The notes beneath the pieces are model-generated. The model saw nothing but the letters and a program-made list of their open reading frames with translations, was not told the DNA's origin and made no database searches. 64,000 nt of DNA from a beta proteobacterium L13. GTDB lineage: Bacteria > Pseudomonadota > Gammaproteobacteria > Burkholderiales > Chromobacteriaceae. Positions 9,194 through 17,883 of the stretch are shown in pieces; positions within the stretch are counted from its first letter, which is position 1, and the number at the start of each line of letters is the position of its first letter. Made by a program: the position numbers and the translations under genes. The DNA lies in assembly GCA_000335715.1 (NCBI GenBank), contig AMYZ01000006.1, positions 1-64,000 of the forward strand, in the 5' to 3' direction.

Positions 9194-10215
9194 GCCAGCC
9201 TCCGGCGCGTGCGCGACAGCTGCCAGAACAGTACCGGCACGCCCAGCAGCGCGGTAAGAATGCCCACCGGCAGCTGCATCGGGGCTACCACGGTGCGTGC
9301 CAGGGTGTCGGCCAGTACCAGCAGGCTGGCGCCGCTCAGGATGGAGGCCGGGATCAGCAGGCGCAGATTGGGCCCGCATACCAGGCGGCAGGCGTGCGGC
9401 ACCATCAGGCCGACAAAGCCGATGCTGCCGCCCTGGCTGACGGCGGTGGCGGTCAGGCTGGCCGACAGTAGTAGTAGCAAACGGCGCAGGCCGGCCAGCG
9501 GCACGCCCAGCGTGGCGGCGTGGTCACCGTGCAGTGCCAGCAGGTTGATGGCAGGCGCCTGCCACCAGGCCAGCAGCATGGCCGGCAGCAGTACCAGCCA
9601 CGGCCACGGCCGCAGCGGCGTGCCGGAGATATCGCCCACCAGCCAGAACACCATGCCGCGCAGCTGGTTGTCTTGTGCAATGGTCAGCAGCAGCGAAATC
9701 ACCGCACCGCAGGCGGTAGACAGCAGTGCGCCGGTCAGCAGCAGCAGCACGGTGCCGCTGCTGCGGCCAAAGTCGCGCCGCGCCAGCCAGAACAGCACGC
9801 CGGACAGCACCAGCGCACCGGCTACCGCCGCCAGGTCTACCTGCCACACGGCCAGCCCCAGCCACAGCGCCATCAGCGCGCCCACCGAGGCACCGCCGGA
9901 TACGCCCATTACGTAGGGGTCGGCCAGCGGGTTACGTAGCAGCGATTGCATCAGCAGGCCGGCCAGCGCCAGCGCGGCACCGGTTATCCAGGCGGTAAGG
10001 GCGCGTTCCAGTCGTAGCTGCAGCAGGGTGGTGGCCAGCGCATCGCCCTGGCCCTGCAGGGCTTGCCAAATCTGGCCGGGCCCTAGCACCACGCTGCCGC
10101 TGGCGCAGGCCAGCAGCAAGGTGGCCAGGCTAATGCCCAGCAGCAGGGCCAGCAGGGTGGCCGGTGGCATGCGTAGCGCGGGGTGGGTGGTGCGCTGCGG
10201 TGAAATAGAAGGCAT
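9190..10215 (-). CDS. btuC: Vitamin B12 ABC transporter permease BtuC
   Basis: This FecCD/BtuC-type permease of 341 aa is very hydrophobic, with roughly ten membrane segments. The family motifs are RLERALTAWITGAALALAG, QSLLRNPLADPYVMGVSGGA, and the coupling region SIGFVGLMVPHACRLVCGPN. I chose ATG 10215 because it is the first ATG that gives a normal N-terminus. The ribosome-binding site is weak, which fits control by the cobalamin riboswitch about 110 nt upstream. The longer open frame up to 10506 runs into the riboswitch and is rejected. Confidence 0.9.
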   Translation of the reverse strand: MPSISPQRTTHPALRMPPATLLALLLGISLATLLLACASGSVVLGPGQIWQALQGQGDALATTLLQLRLERALTAWITGAALALAGLLMQSLLRNPLADPYVMGVSGGASVGALMALWLGLAVWQVDLAAVAGALVLSGVLFWLARRDFGRSSGTVLLLLTGALLSTACGAVISLLLTIAQDNQLRGMVFWLVGDISGTPLRPWPWLVLLPAMLLAWWQAPAINLLALHGDHAATLGVPLAGLRRLLLLLSASLTATAVSQGGSIGFVGLMVPHACRLVCGPNLRLLIPASILSGASLLVLADTLARTVVAPMQLPVGILTALLGVPVLFWQLSRTRRRLA

Positions 10216-10324
10216 GGGCTGCACGGTGTTTCCGGTGTACAGCGGGGGCGGGCGGGCAGAGGGCTGGCCGCATGCCGCCCTCCGCAGCATGGTAAAGCGC
10301 GCGGCCAGGGTGTCTGGCGGCACG

Positions 10325-10512
10325 CAGCGTGGCCTGGGCCGGTATCCGGGCTGGTTTCGCCGCTGGCCCGCCTTCCCGTACCGGCAGGTACAGTGGCGCA
10401 GGGGCCGGGCAGCTGCGCGGGGCAGCCAGATGAAACACACCGTTGCGGGGGCAGCACAGCTTGGGGCTGTTTCCCGTTTAACTTGCCGGCCGAGCCGGGC
10501 AAGCACCTAGGC
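10325..10512 (-). promoter_or_regulatory. Cobalamin riboswitch (B12 element)
   Basis: Read on the minus strand, the region shows in order: GGTGC near 10507-10503, AAAC-GGGAA at about 10475, the B12-box core CCCCCGCAACGG at 10451-10440, GGGAAGGC at 10377-10370, and GGCGAAACCAGC at 10361-10350. This order and these cores are those of the AdoCbl aptamer. It lies directly upstream of btuC. The expected role is repression of the B12 uptake/synthesis operon when adenosylcobalamin is plentiful. Boundaries are approximate. The remaining 10513-10652 is AT-rich divergent promoter space. Confidence 0.92.
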
Positions 10513-10652
10513 AGCGGCAATTTTACCAGATCGGGCGCGCTGGCTTGGGGTGTTTATATTGCCATGGGAAATAAAAAAACAATAAATCAGTATTTTTGGA
10601 AATATAAAAGCCCTGCTAAGGTAAGGCAAATGACATTGGCAGGAGCAACGGC

Positions 10653-11222
10653 ATGGCACACGATTTTTCCGGTTTCGACTTCATCATCCAGCCGGGCTGG
10701 AACAACTCCGGCCCGGCGCACTGGCAAAGCCACTGGCAGCAGCTGCTGTGCGCGCAGCGCGTGGCCAATCACGAATGGCACGCCCCGCAGCTGGGCGACT
10801 GGCTGGCGGCGCTGGACGCGGCTGTCGATGCGGCCACGCAGCCGGTGGTGGTCATCGCCCACAGCCTGGGCTGCGCCACGGTGGCGCACTACGCCGCGCG
10901 CTACGGCAACAAGCTGGCCGGTGCGCTGCTGGTGGCCCCGGCCGATGTAGAGCGCGCCAGCGCCCCGGCCCAGTTGCAGCCGTTTGCCCCGCTGCCGCAG
11001 GTGGCGCTGCCATTTGCCGCCCGCGTGGTGGCCAGCGACAGCGACCCGTTCAGCCTGCCGCTGCGCAGCGCGCGCATGGCCGCGCTGTGGCAGGCGCCGC
11101 TGGTGTGGCTGCGCGGGGCAGGGCATATCAACGTGGCGTCCGGCCATACGCAGTGGCAGGATGGCTTGGCCGAGCTGGCAGCGCTGCTGGCGACGATCCG
11201 TGCTGCGCAGCAGGCCGCCTGA
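10653..11222 (+). CDS. RBBP9/YdeN-type alpha/beta serine hydrolase
   Basis: The protein has 189 aa. The catalytic triad is visible: the nucleophile serine in AHSLGCAT (near residue 71), aspartate in ASDSDPF, and histidine in GAGHIN. The N-terminal PGWNNSGPAHWQ motif is characteristic of the small RBBP9/YdeN hydrolases. A good ribosome-binding site (GCAGGAGCAACGGC) precedes ATG. The substrate is unknown. It is divergent from the B12 operon and shares its 5' region. Confidence 0.85.
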   Translation: MAHDFSGFDFIIQPGWNNSGPAHWQSHWQQLLCAQRVANHEWHAPQLGDWLAALDAAVDAATQPVVVIAHSLGCATVAHYAARYGNKLAGALLVAPADVERASAPAQLQPFAPLPQVALPFAARVVASDSDPFSLPLRSARMAALWQAPLVWLRGAGHINVASGHTQWQDGLAELAALLATIRAAQQAA

Positions 11223-11323
11223 GCGCGACCGTTTGCCGCCTGCGGCATAGTGTCGCACCGCCTTGTGGCGGCTGCGGCCAACCCTAACAATGCCGGCCTT
11301 CACCCCGCTACGCGAGACTGATC

Positions 11324-12703
11324 ATGGCCGTTGTTGCCGACAAGAAAACCCCCCGCTATTACACCGTGGCCTGGCGCTGGCATTTTTATGCCGGTTTGCT
11401 GGTGGCACCGTTCATGATCATGCTGGCCATTACCGGCATGATTTACCTGTTCAAGCCGCAGCTGGACCAGCTGATGTACGGCAACCTGCTGAACGTCCCC
11501 GCCGCCAGCACGCCGGCACACCCGGCCGACCACCTGGTGGCGGCGGTGAAGGCGCAGTACCCCGGTGCCAGCGTGCTGCGTTACCAGCCGCCTGCGGCTG
11601 CCGACGCCAGCGCCAAGGTCATCATCAAGACTGCCGACGCCAAACTGGGCGTGTACCTAGACCCCTATCAGGGCACCGTGCTGGGGGCGCTGGACGAAAA
11701 CAATAATCTGCAAACCATCGTACTGAAGCTGCACGGCGAGCTGCTGATCGGTAAAAACGGCGACCTGCTGGTGGAGCTGGCCACCAGCTGGACGCTGGTA
11801 TTGCTGGTATCCGGTCTGTACCTGTGGTGGCCGCGTGGCCGTGGCAAGCTGGCGGTATTCTGGCCACGCCTGAATGCCGGTGGCCGTGCCTTCTGGCGTG
11901 ATATCCACGCTGTCACCGGCTTCTGGGGCGCCATCTTTTTGCTGTTCATGCTGCTGTCCGGCCTGACCTGGACCGGCTACTGGGGCGAGAAATTTGCGGC
12001 GGTGTGGAGCCAGTTTCCGGCGCAGATGTGGGACGACGTGCCCAAGTCGGACAAAAAAGCCATCAGCCTGAACAGCACCGAAGAGAAAATCGTGCCGTGG
12101 GCGGTAGAGCCTAGCCCGCTGCCCAAGTCCACCGACCCGCACGCGGCGCACAAAGGCGCCGTGCCGCAGGCTGCCACACCGCAGATCGCGCTGCAGCAGG
12201 TAGTGGATACCGCCCGCGCCCGTGGCGTGGTGCCCGGCTATAACATCGCGCTGCCGGACGGTGACGAAGGCGTGTTTACCGTATCGGTATTCCCGAACGA
12301 CCCGCGTAACGAAGCCACGCTGCACATCGACCAGTACAGCGGCAGGGTGCTGGCGGATATCCGCTTCCAGGACTACGCGCTGGTGCCCAAGGCTGTGGAG
12401 TTTGGCGTGGTGATTCACGAAGGCAAGTTCTTTGGCCTGGCCAACCAGCTGCTGATGGCGGGCATCTGCCTGCTGGTACTCATCAGCAGCATCAGCGGCC
12501 TGGTGATGTGGTGGCTGCGCAAGCCGGCGGGCCGCCTGGGTGCCCCGGCCGACGCACCGGACACGCCGCTGTGGAAAGGCGCGCTGCTGATCATGCTGGC
12601 ACTGGGCGTAGCCTTCCCGCTGGTCGGCCTGTCGTTTGTCGCCATCCTGGCGCTGGACTGGCTGCTGCTGCGCCGCGTGCCGGCGCTGGCTTTCATGCGC
12701 TAA
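11324..12703 (+). CDS. PepSY-associated transmembrane protein
   Basis: This 459-aa inner-membrane protein of the PepSY_TM family has membrane segments near residues 22-45, 145-170, 195-220, 365-390 and 425-450. It has the typical RWHFYAGLLVAPFMIMLAITG start, an LLVELATSWTLVLLVSGLYLWWPRG segment and WRDIHAVTGFWG. PepSY domains lie in the periplasmic loops. Members often accompany siderophore or reductive iron uptake, but no such genes adjoin here. The gene is followed by a strong terminator. Confidence 0.85.
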   Translation: MAVVADKKTPRYYTVAWRWHFYAGLLVAPFMIMLAITGMIYLFKPQLDQLMYGNLLNVPAASTPAHPADHLVAAVKAQYPGASVLRYQPPAAADASAKVIIKTADAKLGVYLDPYQGTVLGALDENNNLQTIVLKLHGELLIGKNGDLLVELATSWTLVLLVSGLYLWWPRGRGKLAVFWPRLNAGGRAFWRDIHAVTGFWGAIFLLFMLLSGLTWTGYWGEKFAAVWSQFPAQMWDDVPKSDKKAISLNSTEEKIVPWAVEPSPLPKSTDPHAAHKGAVPQAATPQIALQQVVDTARARGVVPGYNIALPDGDEGVFTVSVFPNDPRNEATLHIDQYSGRVLADIRFQDYALVPKAVEFGVVIHEGKFFGLANQLLMAGICLLVLISSISGLVMWWLRKPAGRLGAPADAPDTPLWKGALLIMLALGVAFPLVGLSFVAILALDWLLLRRVPALAFMR

Positions 12704-12732
12704 ACCACCTGTACGGCTGGCGTTGCGGCCAA

Positions 12733-12760
12733 CCCCCTGTCTTGGCGGCAGGGGGTTTTT
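12733..12760 (+). terminator. Rho-independent terminator
   Basis: The stem CCCCCTG (12733-12739) pairs with CAGGGGG (12749-12755) and is followed by TTTTT. It ends the PepSY gene. A near copy of the dispersed 12-mer (12724-12735) overlaps the left arm. Confidence 0.85.
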
Positions 12761-12830
12761 GCTTTTGGCGGGCTTGGCCGCAGGCCACCGGCATGGCTAA
12801 GATGCTGCCATCTTTTGCCGAGGCTCTGTC

Positions 12831-13943
12831 ATGCACCTGCTGGCTTTTGTAAACCGTGTAGAAAGCGACATCATCACTCCGGCGCTGGACCGGCGCTTTG
12901 GCGTAAGCCAGGTCAGCCTGCTGTGCCACCGCAGCGAGCTGGGGCTGGCCACCGATATTGCCGGCGTGTGCCGCAGCCTGCACTTGCCGGCCAATGTGGT
13001 AACGCTGGCGCCCGATACCCAGCCGCTGGCGCTGCGCCAGCAGTTGGCCGCATTGGCGCAGGGCGCGGTGGCGTTCAATATCAGCGCCGCCTCGCCGGTG
13101 CAGGCGGCGCTGACCTACGACCTGGCGCGCGAGCGCCAGCTGCCGCTGATGAGCATCGCCCCGCACAGCGACCGCCTGATCTGGCTGCTGGGTGGCGAGC
13201 ACACCGGCCTGCGCACCGGCAGTGACATTGCCGATGGCCTGACGCTGGCGGCGTACTTTGCGCTGTACGGCAGCCGCATTGAGCATATCCATTACCGGCT
13301 GTCGCAACGCCCGCAGCGGCTGGAAGCGCTGGCTGCCGGCCTGGTCACGCTGGCGGTGCAGCGCCCGACGGCGCTATCGCTGCTGAACCGCCTGTGCAAT
13401 GACCTGGACACCCGCCAGTTCAGCCGCCACCCGCTGCCGCGCGGCGAGACGGCGCTGCGCCACTGGCTGGGCAGCTGCGGGCTGGTGGATATGGACCAGG
13501 CCGGCCACGTGCGCTGCCACGATGCCTCGGCGCGCTTCTTTCTGGGCGGTGGCTGGCTGGAAGTCTGGCTGCTGTCGCAGGTGGCCGCGTTGCAGCCAAC
13601 CTTGCCCATCAGCGATGCGGCAGTAGGGGTGAAAGTGGTGCACGACGGGGTGGCCAACGAGTACGACGTAGCGATCCTGTGCAATAACCAGCTGTATCTG
13701 GTGGAGTGCAAAACCACGGCGCCCACCGCGCTGCACCAGCGCGGCATCGGGCTGGATAACCTGTTCAAGCTCGATAGCGCCGCCAGCCTGGGTGGCTTGC
13801 ACGCCCGCGCCATGTTGGCCACGCTGTACCCGGCTACCGAGAGCGAAGCGGCACGGGCGCAGGCGCAGGGCATTGCCTTGTTATCCGGCCCGGCGCTGGC
13901 CCACGCTCAGCCTGTTTTGCGTCAATGGCTACACACTGGGTAA
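12831..13943 (+). CDS. DUF1887 (Card1/Can2-like) CARF-nuclease
   Basis: The protein has 370 aa. The N-terminal part (about 1-150) has a Rossmann-type nucleotide-sensing layout, as in the CARF domain of Card1/Can2. The C-terminal part (about 235-370) is a PD-(D/E)XK nuclease: GGGWLE at 239-244, ANEYDVAILCNNQLYLVECKT with E277, D279, E292 and K294 as likely catalytic residues. Characterised relatives are metal-dependent DNA/RNA nucleases switched on by cyclic oligoadenylate from type III CRISPR. No cas gene or CRISPR array is in the window. It appears monocistronic, between terminator and promoter space. Confidence 0.82.
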   Translation: MHLLAFVNRVESDIITPALDRRFGVSQVSLLCHRSELGLATDIAGVCRSLHLPANVVTLAPDTQPLALRQQLAALAQGAVAFNISAASPVQAALTYDLARERQLPLMSIAPHSDRLIWLLGGEHTGLRTGSDIADGLTLAAYFALYGSRIEHIHYRLSQRPQRLEALAAGLVTLAVQRPTALSLLNRLCNDLDTRQFSRHPLPRGETALRHWLGSCGLVDMDQAGHVRCHDASARFFLGGGWLEVWLLSQVAALQPTLPISDAAVGVKVVHDGVANEYDVAILCNNQLYLVECKTTAPTALHQRGIGLDNLFKLDSAASLGGLHARAMLATLYPATESEAARAQAQGIALLSGPALAHAQPVLRQWLHTG

Positions 13944-14005
13944 TGCATAGATGATGTGGCGCAGTCTTTGCTGCAATACCTATAAAAACATGGTGGTTAT
14001 TAAGT

Positions 14006-15010
14006 ATGATTTACTGGATACCCACTTGTTTTGGCCACATGGACGCTTACACGCCACCCCCTTTCCCCCTTAGCCGACGCCATGTGCTGCAAGCTGGCCT
14101 GGCTATGGCATTGACTGCTTGCCAAGCGCCAGAGCCATTGCTGCGCATCGGTAGTAATGGCTGGCCAGGTTATCTGTTTATTACCTGGGCGGCAGACGGC
14201 CAGGTGCTGGATCACAAGCAAGTGCGCCTGCTGCAAATCAGCTCGTCTACCAGCTGCCTGCGGGCGCTCAGTGCCGGCATGCTCGATGGCGCCTGCCTGA
14301 CGCTGGATGAGGTCATCAGTGCCTTGGCCGAAGGCATTCCGCTGAAAGTGATTGCCGTACTGGATGTGTCGCACGGCGGCGATGTGGTGCTGGGGCGGGG
14401 CGAGGTCACCAGCCCGGGCCAGCTGGCCGGGCGGCGTATCGGGGTGGAAGCCAGCGCGGTGGGGGCGGTCATGCTGGACGCCATGCTGCAACGCGCCGGC
14501 CTCACCCGTGCGCAGGTGATCCCTGTGCCCGTGTTGCTAGATCAGCATGAGGCGGCTTTTGCCAGCGGCAGTATTGATGCGGTGGTTACCATGGAGCCGC
14601 AGGCCAGCCGCTTGCGCAAGCAGGGCGCGCATACGCTGTTCAGCAGTGCCGATATCCCCGGGCGTATCGTGGATGTGCTGGCTGTGCGCGAGGATGTGCT
14701 GGGTGTTGCCCGCCAGGCCTTGCAGGCCTTGGTAAACAGCCATTTTGCCATGCTGGAAAAATTCGGCCGCCAGCGCAGCGAGGCGTACGCCTATATGGCG
14801 GCGCAGATGGGGGTAAGCCACGCCGAGCTGGCACCGATTTTTGCCGGCCTGCGCCTGCCCGGGCGGCAGGAAAACCTGCACTGGCTGGGCGGGCGGCTGG
14901 ACGAGGAGGCGCGGAATCTGGCCAATGTGATGTCGCGTGCCGGTTTGTTGCCCAGGCCGGTGCAGCTGGGCCGGCTGGCCGTGGCAGATTTCGTGGAAAG
15001 GGGGGCGTAA
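14006..15010 (+). CDS. Solute-binding lipoprotein (NMT1/SsuA-like)
   Basis: The protein has 334 aa with a lipoprotein/Tat-like leader (LSRRHVLQAGLAMALTAC, lipobox cysteine near residue 39). An NrtA/SsuA/THI5-type substrate-binding fold follows: RIGSNGWPGYLFITWA, LDEVISALAEGIPLKVIAVLD, and GRRIGVEASAVGAVMLDAML. ATG 14039 is an alternative start. No ABC permease or ATPase gene is nearby. Instead its stop overlaps the start of a GGDEF-EAL gene (TAATG), so it probably acts as a sensory subunit for that protein. Confidence 0.82.
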   Translation: MIYWIPTCFGHMDAYTPPPFPLSRRHVLQAGLAMALTACQAPEPLLRIGSNGWPGYLFITWAADGQVLDHKQVRLLQISSSTSCLRALSAGMLDGACLTLDEVISALAEGIPLKVIAVLDVSHGGDVVLGRGEVTSPGQLAGRRIGVEASAVGAVMLDAMLQRAGLTRAQVIPVPVLLDQHEAAFASGSIDAVVTMEPQASRLRKQGAHTLFSSADIPGRIVDVLAVREDVLGVARQALQALVNSHFAMLEKFGRQRSEAYAYMAAQMGVSHAELAPIFAGLRLPGRQENLHWLGGRLDEEARNLANVMSRAGLLPRPVQLGRLAVADFVERGA

Positions 15011-17826
15011 TGCGCTTTTCCCTGAAAAGCCTGCTGCCCTTGGTGGTGCTATTCTTTTTGCTGCTTACCCTGGCCGGTGCTTATGGTGTGGCCGAGCAGG
15101 GCCGCAGGCAGCAAGCCTTCCGCGATGTGAGCCTGGTGGCGCAGAAGGATGCCTACCATTTGCTGCAGGAGCTGGCCTTGTCCGGCCCCTTGCGTGTGAA
15201 TGAAGAACTGATGCTATTGGCCACCGATGCCCGTCTGGCGCAAGCGGTGGTGGCCAATAGCCGCGGGCTGATTGCGCATGCGATGAAGCAGCAAGACGTT
15301 GGCCGCAGTATCGATACCCTGCCAGGCCTGCCCGCCGGGCTGTTACAGCAGGCCTGGCAGCATAGCCTGGCCATCCTGCACCCCGATTACGACAAGCAAT
15401 ACCTGTATCTGGCGGTGTCGGTGCCGGACCAGGAGGAGCAAGAGCTGCGTGGTGCGCGCAAAGGCCTGGTTTTGTTGGCCTACGACCTGGGGCCGCAGCT
15501 GGCCCTGGAGCGCAGCAAGCTGCAGCAAAGCTTTGTACTGCCTTGCGTCATGCTGTGTTGCCTGCTGCTGGTGTTGTATTTGCTGGTATGGCTGTACGTG
15601 GCCCGCCCGCTGGCCAATTTGCAGGCGGCAGCCTTGCAGCTGGCGCAGCAGGGCCACGCCCCTGCGCTGCCTTTGCAGGGGGTTAGCGAAACGCGGGCTG
15701 TGTGCGAGGCCTTCAATACCATGCAGCGGCAGCTGCAGCATACCCTGGGCGAGCTGGCCGAACGCGAGCGCAGCGCCACTAACCTGGCCAAAGAGCAGCA
15801 GGCGTTGTTGCAGGCCATTCCCGACCTGCTGTTTGAATTGAGCGCCGACGGGTGCTACCTGCAAGTGTGGTCGCATACTGCCAGCGACAAACTGGTGTCA
15901 CCGCGCGAATACCTGTTGGGCAAGCATGTGCACGAGGCCATGCCGGCGGCGCAGGCAGCCATCATACAAAGCGTGATTGTCGAGGCGCTGTGTCACGGTG
16001 AATCGGCAGGCAAGCAAATCACGCTGGTATTGCCCGATGGCCCGCATCGCTTCGAGCTGTCGGCGGCCCGCAAGGTAGCGGCCAACGGTAGCGAAACCTG
16101 CATCATGGTGTCGCGCGACATCACCCAGCGCCGCCGCGATGAAGAGGCGCTGGCCTTGTGGGCAAGAGTCATGGCCGCCACACATAACGGTATCTTCATT
16201 ACCGACGGCCAGCAGCACATCGTAGAGGTCAATTCGGCGTTTACGCGCATTACCGGCTACAGCCTGGACGATGTGCGCGGCTTGCGCCCCAGCCTGCTGT
16301 CATCGGGCCGCCAGGATGACGTGTTCTACCAGCGCATGTGGCAAGACATCGATACCTACGGCTACTGGCAGGGCGAGATCTGGAACCGGCGCAAGGATGG
16401 CAGTGTGTTTCCCGAGTGGCAGTCCATTTCCAGCGTGCGTGGAGAAGACGGCCAGATCAGCCATTACATCAGTGTTTTCAGCGATATCAGCAGCCAGAAA
16501 GAGTCGGAAGCCTATATTCGCCGCCTGGCCTATTACGACAGCCTGACCGGCCTGGCCAACCGTGCCCTGCTGGGCGACCATGCCGGCCTGGCGCTGGCGG
16601 GTATGCGCACCCATGGCAACACACTGGCGCTGATGTTTATCGACCTGGACCGCTTCAAGAACATCAACGATACCCTGGGCCACAGCATAGGCGACCAGCT
16701 ACTGCTGGAGGTTGGCCGCAGGCTGGCCAGCTGCGTGCGCGAGCGCGATACGCTGTCGCGTCTGGGCGGCGACGAGTTTATTGTGCTGCTGCCGGAAACC
16801 ACCGGGCCGGAGGCCGCGCACTGGGCCGAGCGCGTGCTGGATACCCTGGGGCAGCCGTACCGGATTGCCGGTTACGATATGGTGGTGACGCCATCCATCG
16901 GCATTGCCATGGCACCTGCCGATGGCGATACGCTGGAGGCGCTGCTGCGCTGTGCCGATGCCGCCATGTACCGGGCCAAAGATGAGGGGCGCAATACCTT
17001 CCGTTTCTTTGCCCAGCACATGCAGCAGCGCACGGTCAGCCGGCTGAAACTGGAGTCCGACCTGCGCAGCGCGCTGGATAACCACCAGCTGCTGCTGCAC
17101 TACCAGCCACAGTGCACGCTGGATGGCCAGCTGGTGGGGGTGGAGGCACTGGTGCGCTGGCAGCACCCTACGCTGGGCATGGTATCGCCGGGCGAATTCA
17201 TCCCGCTGGCCGAGGAAAGCGGGCTGGTGGTACCACTGGGCAGCTGGGTGATGTCAGAAGCGCTGCGCCAGTTGGCCGCATGGCACGCCGCCGGGGTGGC
17301 GGTGCCGCAGGTGGCCGTCAACCTGTCTGCCCTGCAGTTCCGCCAGCCCGGGCTGGTGCAGCAGGCGGCGCAATACCTGGCCGACGCCGGGGTGGCCCCT
17401 GGCTGCCTGGAGCTGGAGCTGACCGAAAGCGTGGTGCTGGACAACCCCGATGATGCCTTGCTGGTGATGGAGCGCCTGCATGCGCTGGGCGTGCGCTTGT
17501 CGATCGATGACTTCGGCACCGGCTATTCATCGCTGAATTACCTGCGCCGCTTTCCCATCGACCGCCTCAAGATAGACCGCAGCTTTATCCTGGACCTGGA
17601 CAAAGATCCGCGTGGGGCGGCCATTATCGAGGCCATCATCAGCCTGTCGCGTTCGCTGGGCTTTGTCACCATTGCCGAAGGCGTGGAAACCGCCAGCCAG
17701 CTGGCCCAGCTGCGCGCGTTGCAGTGCGACGAAGTACAAGGCTTTTTCTATGCCCGGCCCATGGCGCCAGCGCAGTTGCTGGCCTGGCTAGCGCAGCGCA
17801 AGCAGCCGGTGGCCGGCGAGGCCTGA
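15010..17826 (+). CDS. Membrane-bound GGDEF-EAL c-di-GMP enzyme with PAS domains
   Basis: The protein has 938 aa. In order: TM1 (about 9-27), a periplasmic sensor region (30-175), TM2 (180-200), HAMP, PAS (about 265-380), a second PAS with PAC (385-505), GGDEF (510-670) and EAL (680-935). RLGGDEF (near 583) keeps the active-site motif. The EAL part keeps VEALVRW, the DDFGTGYSS loop and AEGVET. Both synthesis and hydrolysis of cyclic di-GMP are therefore possible from sequence. It is coupled to the upstream binding lipoprotein, which suggests ligand control through the periplasmic domain. Confidence 0.93.
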   Translation: MRFSLKSLLPLVVLFFLLLTLAGAYGVAEQGRRQQAFRDVSLVAQKDAYHLLQELALSGPLRVNEELMLLATDARLAQAVVANSRGLIAHAMKQQDVGRSIDTLPGLPAGLLQQAWQHSLAILHPDYDKQYLYLAVSVPDQEEQELRGARKGLVLLAYDLGPQLALERSKLQQSFVLPCVMLCCLLLVLYLLVWLYVARPLANLQAAALQLAQQGHAPALPLQGVSETRAVCEAFNTMQRQLQHTLGELAERERSATNLAKEQQALLQAIPDLLFELSADGCYLQVWSHTASDKLVSPREYLLGKHVHEAMPAAQAAIIQSVIVEALCHGESAGKQITLVLPDGPHRFELSAARKVAANGSETCIMVSRDITQRRRDEEALALWARVMAATHNGIFITDGQQHIVEVNSAFTRITGYSLDDVRGLRPSLLSSGRQDDVFYQRMWQDIDTYGYWQGEIWNRRKDGSVFPEWQSISSVRGEDGQISHYISVFSDISSQKESEAYIRRLAYYDSLTGLANRALLGDHAGLALAGMRTHGNTLALMFIDLDRFKNINDTLGHSIGDQLLLEVGRRLASCVRERDTLSRLGGDEFIVLLPETTGPEAAHWAERVLDTLGQPYRIAGYDMVVTPSIGIAMAPADGDTLEALLRCADAAMYRAKDEGRNTFRFFAQHMQQRTVSRLKLESDLRSALDNHQLLLHYQPQCTLDGQLVGVEALVRWQHPTLGMVSPGEFIPLAEESGLVVPLGSWVMSEALRQLAAWHAAGVAVPQVAVNLSALQFRQPGLVQQAAQYLADAGVAPGCLELELTESVVLDNPDDALLVMERLHALGVRLSIDDFGTGYSSLNYLRRFPIDRLKIDRSFILDLDKDPRGAAIIEAIISLSRSLGFVTIAEGVETASQLAQLRALQCDEVQGFFYARPMAPAQLLAWLAQRKQPVAGEA

Positions 17827-17833
17827 GCCATGA

Positions 17834-17855
17834 AAAAGCCCGCCAATGGCGGGCA
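17834..17855 (-). terminator. Rho-independent terminator of trpE
   Basis: On the minus strand GCCCGCC-ATT-GGCGGGC is followed by TTTTT. It lies 30-50 nt beyond the trpE stop and abuts the end of the convergent GGDEF-EAL gene. Confidence 0.85.
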
Positions 17856-17860
17856 GGCAA

Positions 17861-17872
17861 AGGTTGGCCGCA
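17861..17872 (+). repeat. Dispersed 12-mer, intergenic copy
   Basis: An exact AGGTTGGCCGCA between the trpE stop and its terminator hairpin, in the convergent gap between two genes. Confidence 0.85.
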
Positions 17873-17883
17873 GCGCGGGCTGC

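Noticed and set aside
10216-10506. N-terminal extension of btuC up to 10506
   Set aside because: The extra codons overlap the cobalamin riboswitch and are not signal- or membrane-like.
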